Shown one piece after another: positions 1 to 8,480 of a DNA stretch of 64,000 nt. The stretch is from the NCBI GenBank assembly GCA_964633815.1, contig CAZWHW010000001.1:192369-256368 (forward strand). The letters run 5' to 3'. The translations under genes and the position numbers were made by a program. Numbering within the stretch: the stretch's first letter is position 1; the number at the start of each line of letters is the position of its first letter. Below the pieces are notes generated by a model. It was not told the origin of the DNA, made no database searches, and was given only the letters and a program-made list of their open reading frames with translations. Source of the stretch: CALKZN01 sp964633815 (GTDB lineage Bacteria > Pseudomonadota > Gammaproteobacteria > Arenicellales > Arenicellaceae).

Positions 1-1861
1 CAATGCCAGTATTAAAATTTTCGATATTGCCAAAACCGCGCGGGGCGCGCACTAACAGTCGTTTAAATTCGCCTGATTCAACATAGGGGAAAAGCCGTGA
101 TTCAACTTCATCCATATAGCTACTTATATAGTTGAAGCTAGAACCTTCTGGTGCGTTGACAATAATAAAAAATGCACCTCGATCTTCTTTTGGAGTGAAT
201 TCCTGAGTCACATTAGGGTATAGCCAAGCTGTGCCTAAGAGCAAAATTGCAAACAACGCAGAAGTCATCTTTGGCGCATTTAAAGTCTTATGAAGCAACT
301 GCATGTATTTCTGCTTCATCCATTGAAATGCGCCTTCAACTTTTTGCAACACGATATTTGCTTGTTGTTCTTGATTATCGCCTTGCTTTAAAATTTTAGA
401 TGCAACGACTGGCACCAAAGTCAGTGCCACGACTGAGGAAAAAGCCACTGCAGCGGCAATAGTTAAGGCAAACTCACTGAATAACCTACCGATATCACCT
501 TCAAGAAAAGTGATGGGTACAAATACAGAAATTAATACCAAAGTTGTCGCCACCACCGCAAAACCGACTTGACGAGCACCTCTATATGCCGCCACCAATG
601 GTGTTTCGTTTTTCTCCTGCATGCGCCGAACGATATTTTCCAACATGACAATGGCATCATCAACGACTAAGCCAATGGCTAAAACCAAAGCCAGCAAAGT
701 CAGTAAATTAATTGAAAAGCCTAATGCAAAGACCATGATAAACGAGGCAATAATTGAGACCGGCACAGTCACTGCTGGAATTAACATCGCGCGAAAACTA
801 CCAAGAAACAGATAGATCACAAATATCACACAGGCAATAGCAATGAATAAGGTGATATACACTTCCTTAATAGAGGCTTTGATAAATACTGAAGCATCAA
901 AGCTTTGGGCGATATCCATACCATCAGGAAGATTCGGATTTAGTTTACCAGTTAATACTTTAGTCGACTCAGCGACATCAATGGTATTGGCAACCGATTG
1001 TTTGATAATGCCAATGCCTACCATGGCAACACCATTACCACGGAATGAGACGCGCTCTTCTTCAACACCGCGTTCGATTTTGGCAATATCACCGAGTCTG
1101 ACTAGAAAACCATCATCGCCTTGGGCTAAGACTATTTTGGCAAAATCTTCAGGCTTATTGAAATTACGTTCAACCCTCGCCTGAAAAATACGTTGGTCTG
1201 ATTGCAGTGTCCCCGCGGGTAGTTCCACATTTTCTGCTCGCAACGCTTGTTCAATATCGCTGGCAGTCAGATTGCGTGCTGCCATTGCGCGGCGATCCAG
1301 CCAGATACGCATGGCGTAGCGCAGGCCTCCTCCAACACGTACTCGGGCAACGCCATCCAAAGCTGAATACTGATCGACTAAAAAACGTTCGGCATATTCC
1401 GTCAGTTCCGGCACTGTCATTTTCGTACTCGACAAATTTTGCCAAATAATCACATCGTCATTGCCATCGGCTTTTTGCACCTCAGGAATTTCGGCTTCTT
1501 CTGGCAGATTATCTTGAATACCTGAGACACGATCACGCACATCATTCGCTGCTTCATTGATATCACGATTAATCGAGAATTCAATGGTCACTTGGCTACG
1601 ACCATCTCGCGAGGATGATTCGACAAATTCAATGCCTTCAACGCCAGCAATACGCTCTTCTAGCAACTGAGTGACACGGGTTTCGACAATATTGGCAGGC
1701 GCGCCAGGATATTCGACTTCGACAGTCACTACGGGCGGATTGATGTCGGGAAATTCACGCAACGATAACCGTTCAAATGAGACCAAGCCAAAGGCTATTA
1801 GTAATAAGGAAATTACCGTAGCAAAGACTGGCCGTTTGACTGATATGTCAGAAATTAACAT
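1..1861 (-). CDS. RND multidrug efflux pump, inner-membrane subunit (C-terminus beyond window)
   Basis: Proton-driven inner-membrane pump of the HAE1/AcrB class, which exports drugs through a tripartite envelope-spanning complex. About 620 N-terminal residues are present; the rest lies off the left edge. The start MLISDISVKRPVFATVISLL is the typical RND opening with the first membrane helix. The TM4 signature GLVVDDAIVMLENI holds the paired aspartates that relay protons. The ATG overlaps the adaptor's stop codon by one base (TAATG), so translation is probably coupled. It is the third gene of an operon after the outer-membrane factor and the adaptor. Family assignment is firm; substrate cannot be told from sequence. 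Confidence 0.93.
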   Translation of the reverse strand, partial: MLISDISVKRPVFATVISLLLIAFGLVSFERLSLREFPDINPPVVTVEVEYPGAPANIVETRVTQLLEERIAGVEGIEFVESSSRDGRSQVTIEFSINRDINEAANDVRDRVSGIQDNLPEEAEIPEVQKADGNDDVIIWQNLSSTKMTVPELTEYAERFLVDQYSALDGVARVRVGGGLRYAMRIWLDRRAMAARNLTASDIEQALRAENVELPAGTLQSDQRIFQARVERNFNKPEDFAKIVLAQGDDGFLVRLGDIAKIERGVEEERVSFRGNGVAMVGIGIIKQSVANTIDVAESTKVLTGKLNPNLPDGMDIAQSFDASVFIKASIKEVYITLFIAIACVIFVIYLFLGSFRAMLIPAVTVPVSIIASFIMVFALGFSINLLTLLALVLAIGLVVDDAIVMLENIVRRMQEKNETPLVAAYRGARQVGFAVVATTLVLISVFVPITFLEGDIGRLFSEFALTIAAAVAFSSVVALTLVPVVASKILKQGDNQEQQANIVLQKVEGAFQWMKQKYMQLLHKTLNAPKMTSALFAILLLGTAWLYPNVTQEFTPKEDRGAFFIIVNAPEGSSFNYISSYMDEVESRLFPYVESGEFKRLLVRAPRGFGNIENFNTGI

Positions 1862-2955
1862 TATTTATCTGCCTGCTGCGGAGCTTTAATGTCTAATAAT
1901 TTACTCAGCTGGTCGCCTTTATTTTCGACTGCGACGATTTTCACCGCCGCACCTTGACGAATGCGTAACACGCCTTGAGTGACTATTTGCTCACCAATTT
2001 CTAAACCAGACAAAATTTCTGCCTCACCAAATTGGCGTTTGCCAAGTTCGACTTTCCGCTGTTCTACACTGGTTTTACCTTCTTTTTCACTCACAACAAA
2101 TACAAATTTATTTGTGCCATTGACTATTAAGGCTTCTTCAGGAATCAGCAATGCCGTGCGCGGGTTTTTCTGTAATTTCACCAACATCAACAAACCCGGT
2201 TTAAGCAAACCATCTTCATTTTTGATCAATGCGCGCGCTCTGATGGAACGCGTCACTGGATCAACGCGGCTATCGACATGAGCAATTTCTCCTCGAAAAA
2301 CTTTATCAGCAAACGCTTCAGTTTCAGCCAAAACCACCACTCCCGGTTTTAAAGTTGCTAAGAATATTTCGGGCACCGAAAAGTCAATCTTCATCACTCT
2401 GTCATCATCAATGGTGGTGATGATGTCGCCTGGCTGGGCTAAGGCGCCGATACTGACATTGCGCAAACCAAGCACACCATCAAATGGAGCTTTTAATATG
2501 CGCTGGTTGATACGCGCTTGAATCGCTTTAATTCTGGCAGTTGCGCCTTCTAAATTGCGCTTATTTTCATCCAAGACTGAGGCACTGGCTGCACCTTCTT
2601 TGACCAATGGCGTTAAGCGCTTTACTTGGCTTTTCGCTTCAGCCAGGATAGATTTTTGTTCGTCTAATTCTGCCTGCTCTTCGGCAATATCCATTTCAAC
2701 TAGAACAGCACCTTGTTTAACCCTTTGATTATCAGTGAACGAAATTTTCGTGACAATTTCTGTGACTGGCGAGGTTAATTCAACACTTTCTTTAGCATTT
2801 AAAGTGCCTAAGGCTTCGACTACATCAGCAAATTCTTGCAATGTGACTGACGTAACAATCACTGGTGTGACAGACGATTTACGCTGTTGTGCACTTGTTT
2901 GCGCCGCAATACTGAGCAATATAGATAGCACTAGGATTTTAAATATATTCATCAT
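1861..2955 (-). CDS. RND efflux periplasmic adaptor (membrane fusion protein)
   Basis: Periplasmic adaptor that links the RND pump to the outer-membrane channel. The 364-residue product has an N-terminal signal peptide (residues 1 to about 22, ending AQTSA), a lipoyl-like half-motif near residue 70, a coiled-coil hairpin around residues 95-150 (AEEQAELDEQKSILAEAKSQ), a second lipoyl half (LKAPFDGVLGLRNV) and beta-barrel and membrane-proximal domains to the end. AGGAG lies just upstream; two ATGs follow in tandem and the second (first base 2952) has the better spacing. The gene starts 6 bases after the outer-membrane factor ends and overlaps the pump start. HlyD/AcrA family membership is secure. 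Confidence 0.93.
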   Translation of the reverse strand: MMNIFKILVLSILLSIAAQTSAQQRKSSVTPVIVTSVTLQEFADVVEALGTLNAKESVELTSPVTEIVTKISFTDNQRVKQGAVLVEMDIAEEQAELDEQKSILAEAKSQVKRLTPLVKEGAASASVLDENKRNLEGATARIKAIQARINQRILKAPFDGVLGLRNVSIGALAQPGDIITTIDDDRVMKIDFSVPEIFLATLKPGVVVLAETEAFADKVFRGEIAHVDSRVDPVTRSIRARALIKNEDGLLKPGLLMLVKLQKNPRTALLIPEEALIVNGTNKFVFVVSEKEGKTSVEQRKVELGKRQFGEAEILSGLEIGEQIVTQGVLRIRQGAAVKIVAVENKGDQLSKLLDIKAPQQADK

Positions 2956-2961
2956 TTACTC

Positions 2962-4368
2962 CTATTTATTCGCCGTGATTTGACCACTCTGTTTTATAGG
3001 GCCACCAATGGCTCGAAATAATTCTATACGGATATTGATTAAAATTAACTGCTGTTCAACCAAATCACGCTCAACATCACGTAGTTCTTGTAATATGGCA
3101 ATCACCGGTTGGTAATCATCGACACCTTGCTTAAAGCGTCTATCCGCAGCATTTACCGCTTGTTGCAGTACTTTTTTTTGTTGATTGAGCCTAACTAAAA
3201 ACTCTCTTTGTTTGTTTTCTTGCACTAAGGCATTTTCGACATCTTCAACTGCTTCAAGATACAACTGTGTATAAGCAGCCAAGCGTTCTCGGTATAAAGC
3301 CTTATTGCGTTTAACTTCGGCTTTGCGCTGCCCCCAATCAAGCAAAGGCTGAACAAAGCCTACAGCTAAAGCCGCCGCTGAGCCAACATTACTATCCGAA
3401 TCTTCATAGCCAAACACTCCTAATAATGTCACCCGCGGGAAACGATCAGCAATTGCTACACCAATATCGGCATCCGCCGCAATTAATTCAGTTCGCATAG
3501 CAACTAAATCAGGGCGATTTAATAACAATGCCGATGGCACGCCAATGGCAGGTAATGTACTAGAAAAAGCGAGATTTTCATCTACAGCAACTCGGAATTT
3601 CCCATCAGGTTGTTCGCCAAGGAGTACATCTAAACGATTTTCAAACACAGCTAAATCCGCTTCAGCCAGTGGAATGAGCGTTTCACTATCAGCCACACGT
3701 GCTAGTTGTTGCAGCACTTCAACATTAGTGCCGACGCCATTTTTAAGACGTAATTTTAGAATTCGTTGTAATTCCTGATCTAATTTGACCTGTTCTGTTA
3801 ATAAAATTATTTGCTGTTTTGCTGCGACCGCGCCGAAATAAGCATTGGCCACTTCTGCAGTCAATGTTAGCTTAAGAAAATCAATATCCGCTACTCGCGC
3901 TTGCGCTTCTAAACGGTCTGCTTTGGCTGCAGTACCGATACGATTCCATAGATCAATCTCCCAATCCAATTCAAGATTTAAACCAAGGGTATCACCTTGG
4001 AAACTACTGCCTTCAATCAATTTATTAGCATTGCCACTTAAGCCTATTTGCGGCAAACGATTAGCAGCTGTTTGACGCGCCACTGCGCGAGTTTGCTCAA
4101 GAATAGCGACGGTTTGCGCAACATTATAATTATTGACTAAAGCCTGTTGAATCAATTCATTTAACGCTGGACGGTTTAAGCTTTGCCACCATGGTTTCCT
4201 AAATACTACATCCTCACTTGCTACAGAAAATGCTGTGCGTGTTTTTACATCCACTTGAGGTTTTTCATTGATACGATGTACTGAGCACCCAACCAATAAC
4301 AAACTAGCCATTAAAACAGCAAGTAATATTCCTAGCTTGAAATTTTTTAGCTTCATATCATGTTTCAT
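2962..4368 (-). CDS. TolC-like outer-membrane efflux lipoprotein (NodT family)
   Basis: Outer-membrane channel of the tripartite efflux pump. The 468-residue product begins with a lipoprotein signal ending in the lipobox LLVGC, so it should be acylated at Cys28. Two repeated outer-membrane-efflux domains follow, with the family-typical segments LNLELDWEIDLWNRIGTAAK and VGFVQPLLDWGQRKAEVKRN. It is the first gene of the operon and faces the TetR gene across a 110-bp gap that holds a perfect palindrome, so it is probably repressed by that regulator. Length and domain layout match NodT/OprM-type proteins. Confidence 0.93.
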   Translation of the reverse strand: MKHDMKLKNFKLGILLAVLMASLLLVGCSVHRINEKPQVDVKTRTAFSVASEDVVFRKPWWQSLNRPALNELIQQALVNNYNVAQTVAILEQTRAVARQTAANRLPQIGLSGNANKLIEGSSFQGDTLGLNLELDWEIDLWNRIGTAAKADRLEAQARVADIDFLKLTLTAEVANAYFGAVAAKQQIILLTEQVKLDQELQRILKLRLKNGVGTNVEVLQQLARVADSETLIPLAEADLAVFENRLDVLLGEQPDGKFRVAVDENLAFSSTLPAIGVPSALLLNRPDLVAMRTELIAADADIGVAIADRFPRVTLLGVFGYEDSDSNVGSAAALAVGFVQPLLDWGQRKAEVKRNKALYRERLAAYTQLYLEAVEDVENALVQENKQREFLVRLNQQKKVLQQAVNAADRRFKQGVDDYQPVIAILQELRDVERDLVEQQLILINIRIELFRAIGGPIKQSGQITANK

Positions 4369-4415
4369 TCTAATAAATAGCCTGTTTGTATTGGGATTTA
4401 ATCATTGAATAGTTA

Positions 4416-4437
4416 TTTTATACAACATTGTATAAAA
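4416..4437. promoter_or_regulatory. Perfect palindrome, probable TetR operator of the efflux operon
   Basis: TTTTATACAA, two-base spacer CA, then TTGTATAAAA: a perfect 10+10 inverted repeat between the divergent efflux operon and TetR gene. Size and position fit an operator for the neighbouring TetR protein acting on both promoters. Binding is inferred. Confidence 0.7.
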
Positions 4438-4478
4438 ATATAGTATATTATCTTTATATTTAGTAATTATTTATTTGT

Positions 4479-5105
4479 ATGAACGATTCGGTCTTACAAA
4501 AAAGTGAGCGTGGCAGACCAAGCAGCTTTTCACGTGAACAAGTTATTGATCAGGTTATGCAGCTGTTTTGGACTCATGGCTATAACGATCTGTCTTTCAA
4601 TGCTATCGCCAAAGAGATAGATCTAAAGCGTTCAAGCCTCTACAACACATTTAAAACTAAGGAGGCATTATTTACCGAGTGTCTGAAATATTATGTCGCT
4701 CGTTCTCCCTTAATGGATTTTGAAAAGTACCAAGCGGGTCAAGCGGTCAGTCCTTTAATGCACCGCATTTTTAATGATATTTGCGAACAACGCGCCGAAG
4801 ACGCACTGCATCGCGGCTGTTTAGCCACTAACACTTTTAACGAGTTGGCCACAAGTGATTCGACCCTAGGCGAAACTATGCGCAAGCATCATGCTCAACG
4901 CCAAAAAACCGTTGCCGATGTTATACGATATGCGATTAATCAGGGCGAACTGCCTGACAATAGCAATGCGCAAGTATTAGCAAATATTATTTTAAGTTTT
5001 CTAGCAGGCCTGAACATACACGCCAAAAAAGGCGGCTCACAGACCGAGTTAAAGAAAATGAGTCAATTGTTCTTAAATAAAATTGGCTTTGTTGTTAAAA
5101 ATTAA
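4479..5105 (+). CDS. TetR/AcrR family transcriptional regulator
   Basis: DNA-binding repressor of 208 residues. The N-terminal TetR helix-turn-helix lies at about residues 18-62, with the recognition part IAKEIDLKRSSLYNTFKTKE. The C-terminal half should be an all-helical ligand and dimer domain; its Cys/His-containing stretch AEDALHRGCLATNTFNELA is common in the AcrR/NemR-like subgroup with a TetR_C-type tail. It is divergent from the efflux operon and is the obvious local regulator. No clear Shine-Dalgarno sequence precedes the ATG, so initiation may be weak or nearly leaderless. The inducing ligand is unknown. Confidence 0.9.
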   Translation: MNDSVLQKSERGRPSSFSREQVIDQVMQLFWTHGYNDLSFNAIAKEIDLKRSSLYNTFKTKEALFTECLKYYVARSPLMDFEKYQAGQAVSPLMHRIFNDICEQRAEDALHRGCLATNTFNELATSDSTLGETMRKHHAQRQKTVADVIRYAINQGELPDNSNAQVLANIILSFLAGLNIHAKKGGSQTELKKMSQLFLNKIGFVVKN

Positions 5106-5170
5106 ACCAACAATGAAAAAGTCGCTGATCTCTTAATCAAGAGTATTAAGCGCAGATAAAGGGAAATAAA

Positions 5171-5246
5171 TGGTGAGCCGTACTGGGTTCGAACCAGTGA
5201 CCCTCTGATTAAAAGTCAGATGCTCTACCAGCTGAGCTAACGGCCC
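5171..5246 (-). tRNA. tRNA-Lys (anticodon UUU)
   Basis: A 76-nt cloverleaf on the minus strand. The acceptor arm GGGCCGT pairs with ACGGCTC (one G-T wobble), the D-arm is GCTCAGCTGGTAGAGC, the anticodon loop CTTTTAA gives UUU, and the T-arm has GGTTCGAACC. The 3' CCA is encoded. A consensus-like promoter lies just upstream. Confidence 0.97.
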
Positions 5247-5292
5247 ACATATATTGCTAGCTTCTGGTTATTGCTAGCTGCGAGGAGGCGAG

Positions 5293-5321
5293 ATTATGCT
5301 GTTATTCATTTGTGCTGTCAA
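5293..5321 (-). promoter_or_regulatory. Sigma-70 promoter of tRNA-Lys
   Basis: On the minus strand, a perfect -35 TTGACA (5316-5321) and a -10 CATAAT (5293-5298) are separated by exactly 17 bases. They are followed by a GC-rich stretch (CTCGCC), as expected for a stringently controlled stable-RNA promoter. It points at the tRNA start about 45 bases on. Confidence 0.8.
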
Positions 5322-5363
5322 CACGTTTAATAGCGGTCTTTTTAGATTATTTGCTTTTTTTTC

Positions 5364-6041
5364 TCAAACAGTTAAAGGATCAGTCAAGCCTGCCGCAGCA
5401 AAGCCCGCAGCACGAATTCGACAAGAGTCGCAAACACCACATGGTTGACCATTTTCTTGCGGGTCATAGCAAGAAGAGGTGATGCCATAATCAACGCCTA
5501 AAGCCAAACCTTGTTGAATAATTTCTGCTTTAGTCAGATCAATCAATGGTGCAAGAATCTTGAAAGGTTCACCTTCAACGCCTTGCTTAGTGGCCAAATT
5601 CGCCATGACTTCAAATGACTTGATATATTCTGGCCGACAATCTGGATATCCTGAATAATCAACTGCATTCGCTCCGATAAATATCGCATTGGCACCAATC
5701 ACTTCTGCCCAACCAAGTGCCATCGACAAGAATACTGTGTTCCTAGCTGGCACATACGTAACAGGAATGCCATGTTCTAGCTGATCAGGCACATTGATAG
5801 AGTCATCAGTGAGTGCCGAACCACCAAACACACCAAGATCAATATTGGCTATTCTGTGCTGTTTTGCACCTATTGCTTCTGACACTCGCTTTGATTGTAT
5901 TAGTTCATGAAAATGGCGTTGACCATAATCAAAGCTTAAAGCATAGCATTCATAACCTTCTTTTTTGGCAATCGCTAATACTGTTGCAGAATCCAATCCA
6001 CCTGATACCAATATGACAGCTTTCTTCACTTGTTTACTCAA
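5364..6041 (-). CDS. queC: 7-cyano-7-deazaguanine (preQ0) synthase QueC
   Basis: ATP-dependent ligase that turns 7-carboxy-7-deazaguanine and ammonia into preQ0 for queuosine tRNA modification. The PP-loop SGGLDS is at residues 13-18, and a C-terminal zinc-type cysteine cluster (C..PCGVCDSC) lies near residues 190-206. I chose the TTG at 6041 because GGAG sits 6 bases upstream and it starts one base after the queE stop. A longer GTG start at 6062 would overlap queE by 20 bases. It is last in the tol-pal-cpoB-queE-queC run. The identification is very secure; only the start is open. Confidence 0.95.
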   Translation of the reverse strand: MSKQVKKAVILVSGGLDSATVLAIAKKEGYECYALSFDYGQRHFHELIQSKRVSEAIGAKQHRIANIDLGVFGGSALTDDSINVPDQLEHGIPVTYVPARNTVFLSMALGWAEVIGANAIFIGANAVDYSGYPDCRPEYIKSFEVMANLATKQGVEGEPFKILAPLIDLTKAEIIQQGLALGVDYGITSSCYDPQENGQPCGVCDSCRIRAAGFAAAGLTDPLTV

Positions 6042-6042
6042 A

Positions 6043-6678
6043 CTAGACTCCAGGAATATCACCCCATAATTGCTTATGCAATTGGGTTTGAAAACGAACA
6101 GCTAATTGATCTTCTAAAATCCATTCTGCCAATTCTTTACCTTCAAGTTGCTGCGCAGCAGGCGAAAATAATACTTCACATTGCCCACTTATTTTTCTAT
6201 TAAGTATGAATTCACGAGACCATTCATAATCTTTCCGGCTACAGATCACAAATTTTAATTGATCGGTAGACTTAATCAATTCAAGATTCTCATAATGATT
6301 ATTATTCTCTTCTTTTGAGTCCGGTGTTTTTATATCCAACACAACATGTACCCTTTCATCAACATTTTTGATATTGACCGCATTACCTGTTTCAAGAGAA
6401 ACTATAAAACCTTGATCACAAAACGATGTCATTAAGTCTAAGCACTGCGGTTGCGCCAACGGCTCACCACCAGTAATCGTGATATAGGGCGTGTTGTATT
6501 GCTGTGCTTCTTGAATAATATCCATAACACCACGCTTCTCGCCGCCATGAAATGCATATGCAGAATCACAATAAACGCAGCGCATTGGGCAACCAGTAAG
6601 TCGAATAAAAACCGTTGGTAGTCCTGAGAATTTCGCCTCACCTTGTATAGAAAAGAAAATTTCGGTAATACGTAACAC
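6043..6678 (-). CDS. queE: 7-carboxy-7-deazaguanine synthase QueE (radical SAM)
   Basis: Radical SAM enzyme that contracts 6-carboxytetrahydropterin to 7-carboxy-7-deazaguanine, the step before QueC. The cluster motif is CPMRCVYC (Cys30, 34, 37), a CX3CX2C arrangement, followed by the SAM-binding GGEP motif (TGGEPLAQ). The 211-residue length is typical. The start is GTG; no strong ribosome site is visible. It lies 52 bases after cpoB and directly before queC, the common gammaproteobacterial arrangement that places deazaguanine genes at the end of the tol operon. Confidence 0.95.
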   Translation of the reverse strand: MLRITEIFFSIQGEAKFSGLPTVFIRLTGCPMRCVYCDSAYAFHGGEKRGVMDIIQEAQQYNTPYITITGGEPLAQPQCLDLMTSFCDQGFIVSLETGNAVNIKNVDERVHVVLDIKTPDSKEENNNHYENLELIKSTDQLKFVICSRKDYEWSREFILNRKISGQCEVLFSPAAQQLEGKELAEWILEDQLAVRFQTQLHKQLWGDIPGV

Positions 6679-6730
6679 TGAAATTTACAATGCTTATTAA
6701 ATGCACTTGAGCAAAAAACTCAAGCGTCAA

Positions 6731-7813
6731 TTAAAGCAAAGAAGAATACTGAGATCGAGCTGAATCCGCTTCAACAGAACCAGAATATTTTGCCACCAAA
6801 GTATTCATCGCAATCTTTGCAGAAACTTCATCTTTTCTATCCTGATGAACACCGATTAATTTCAATAGCGCTTTTGGTGTTCTAATATGGTTTGGAAATA
6901 AATCAATCAGTGTTTGATAACTTTTGGCAGCACTGTCCAAATCATCTTGAATATAAAAAGTTTCGCCCAACCAAAAAAATCCATCACCCGCTTTTTCACC
7001 ACGAGGAAAGTTTTGCAACTGGGCTGAGAATATACTCGCAGCCGCTTTGTAATCCTGAGCGCTTAACTTATCAATACCTTTGTTATAAAGCTCTAATTCA
7101 CCTAAATTTGTTTGTACACCTTTTAATTTATCACCTTCCTCAAGCAAACGATCCTGACGTGACAAGGTTTGATTTGTTTGTGCTTGCGGTTGTGCTTGTA
7201 TTTGAGGCTGCACTTGACTTGATTGTTCAGGAACCAGTTGTGGTAAGGCTTGGGAACCGCTGTTCGTCAGGTTTTGATCAACCTGATCTTGAGGCAACAA
7301 TGGAAATTGCACTGAATCACCATTCGTTGTTAGAACATTATCAGTTTGATTAGGTTGAACATTAACTAACTGATTTTGCGAGTTATCAGTCGACTGGTTT
7401 GGCAAAATTTCGCCACTCTGAAAGGTAGAGCTTGACGCAGGTTGTTGTGATGACTGAATAATTGTAGAAGAACCTGCATTATTTTGACCAACATTATTAT
7501 TCGGCAAACTGTTTGTTGAATTAGAAGATGAAGCTTGCAACTGGCGCAGCTGATATCCTTGTTGATCAACTTGATTACGCAACGAAGCTAGTTCGGCGCG
7601 AAGTGCTTGTAGTTGAAGTACTAATTGCGCATTTTGATTCACAGGCTGCACATTTCCAGTACCATATTGGGATTGCTGAGATTGTTGCGCTCGCGCACCT
7701 TGAATCACACCACCAACAGTTTGGGCATATGAAAAATTAACCAACACAATTACTGCTGTTGAAACAGCACTTGCGATTAGTCGTTTTTGCATAGTCTTTT
7801 TAACTACAAGCAT
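6731..7813 (-). CDS. cpoB: Cell division coordinator CpoB (YbgF), Tol-Pal associated
   Basis: Periplasmic TolA-binding protein that coordinates peptidoglycan synthesis with outer-membrane constriction at division. The 360-residue product has a signal peptide (cleavage near FSYA-Q), a trimerising coiled coil at about residues 60-95 (LQALRAELASLRNQVDQQGY), then a very long Q/N/S-rich linker (about 95-225), and C-terminal TPR repeats (about 235-360; DGFFWLGETFYIQDDLDSAA). It is longer than the roughly 250-280 residues usual for CpoB, because of the linker. An internal ATG seven codons in gives a tidier signal peptide and may be the true start. It sits directly after pal. Confidence 0.92.
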   Translation of the reverse strand: MLVVKKTMQKRLIASAVSTAVIVLVNFSYAQTVGGVIQGARAQQSQQSQYGTGNVQPVNQNAQLVLQLQALRAELASLRNQVDQQGYQLRQLQASSSNSTNSLPNNNVGQNNAGSSTIIQSSQQPASSSTFQSGEILPNQSTDNSQNQLVNVQPNQTDNVLTTNGDSVQFPLLPQDQVDQNLTNSGSQALPQLVPEQSSQVQPQIQAQPQAQTNQTLSRQDRLLEEGDKLKGVQTNLGELELYNKGIDKLSAQDYKAAASIFSAQLQNFPRGEKAGDGFFWLGETFYIQDDLDSAAKSYQTLIDLFPNHIRTPKALLKLIGVHQDRKDEVSAKIAMNTLVAKYSGSVEADSARSQYSSLL

Positions 7814-7839
7814 TTTCCACTTATTTCAAATTCAGATCC

Positions 7840-8406
7840 TTATTTAAGAATTTGAACGCGACGATTAGCAGACCAAGCATCAGCTGACTGACCAGCTTGA
7901 ATTGGACGCTCTTCGCCATAAGTTACTGGTGAAATTGAATTACTTCCTGCGCCTACAGATGTCATTAGGTTTTGTACCGCTACTGCACGACGCTCACCCA
8001 ATGCTAGATTGTATTCACGAGTGCCACGCTCATCAGTATGACCTTCAAGAACGACATTTTTACCTGATTGACCAGCAAGATCTTTAGCATGAGCAGTAAC
8101 AATAATTTGCGAACGCTCAGTGATTTGTGAACTGTTGTATTCGAAGAAAACCGTATCATACTCAAGAGGGTTTCTAGTAATCCCTAGAGCTGATAATTGT
8201 TCTTGAGTATAGCCAGTGCCCCAAGCATTGCTTGGATCGAAAGCACCTGAACCCAAACCTGAATCTGAACCCGAACCTGAACCCGAACCATTACCGCTAT
8301 TAGCTCCTGAATTTTCAACAACTTGATCTTTTTTGCTAGTTCCAGCACATGCTGTCAAGAATAACGCCATTGCTAATGTTATTAATAAGTTTGTTTTACG
8401 CAACAT
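7840..8406 (-). CDS. pal: Peptidoglycan-associated lipoprotein Pal
   Basis: Outer-membrane lipoprotein that binds peptidoglycan and TolB and holds the outer membrane at the septum. I start it at the ATG at 8406, which has GGAG 8 bases upstream and gives a short lipoprotein signal ending in LTAC; the longer frame from 8436 would add ten residues before the charged region. A Gly/Ser/Asp-rich linker (GSGSGSGSDSGLGSG) separates the anchor from the C-terminal OmpA-like domain, whose core is VVLEGHTDERGTREYNLALG, with the peptidoglycan-contacting NRRVQI near the end. Confidence 0.96.
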   Translation of the reverse strand: MLRKTNLLITLAMALFLTACAGTSKKDQVVENSGANSGNGSGSGSGSDSGLGSGAFDPSNAWGTGYTQEQLSALGITRNPLEYDTVFFEYNSSQITERSQIIVTAHAKDLAGQSGKNVVLEGHTDERGTREYNLALGERRAVAVQNLMTSVGAGSNSISPVTYGEERPIQAGQSADAWSANRRVQILK

Positions 8407-8480
8407 TTTAATTACTCCACATAATTTTATTTTCATTTTTTATAAAAACTAATTCAATTTCCACTGAATTAACCAAATCA

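Noticed and set aside
5171..5363. tRNA-Lys as an integration site for a mobile element
   Set aside because: No integrase, no repeated 3' tRNA fragment and only core genes on both sides.
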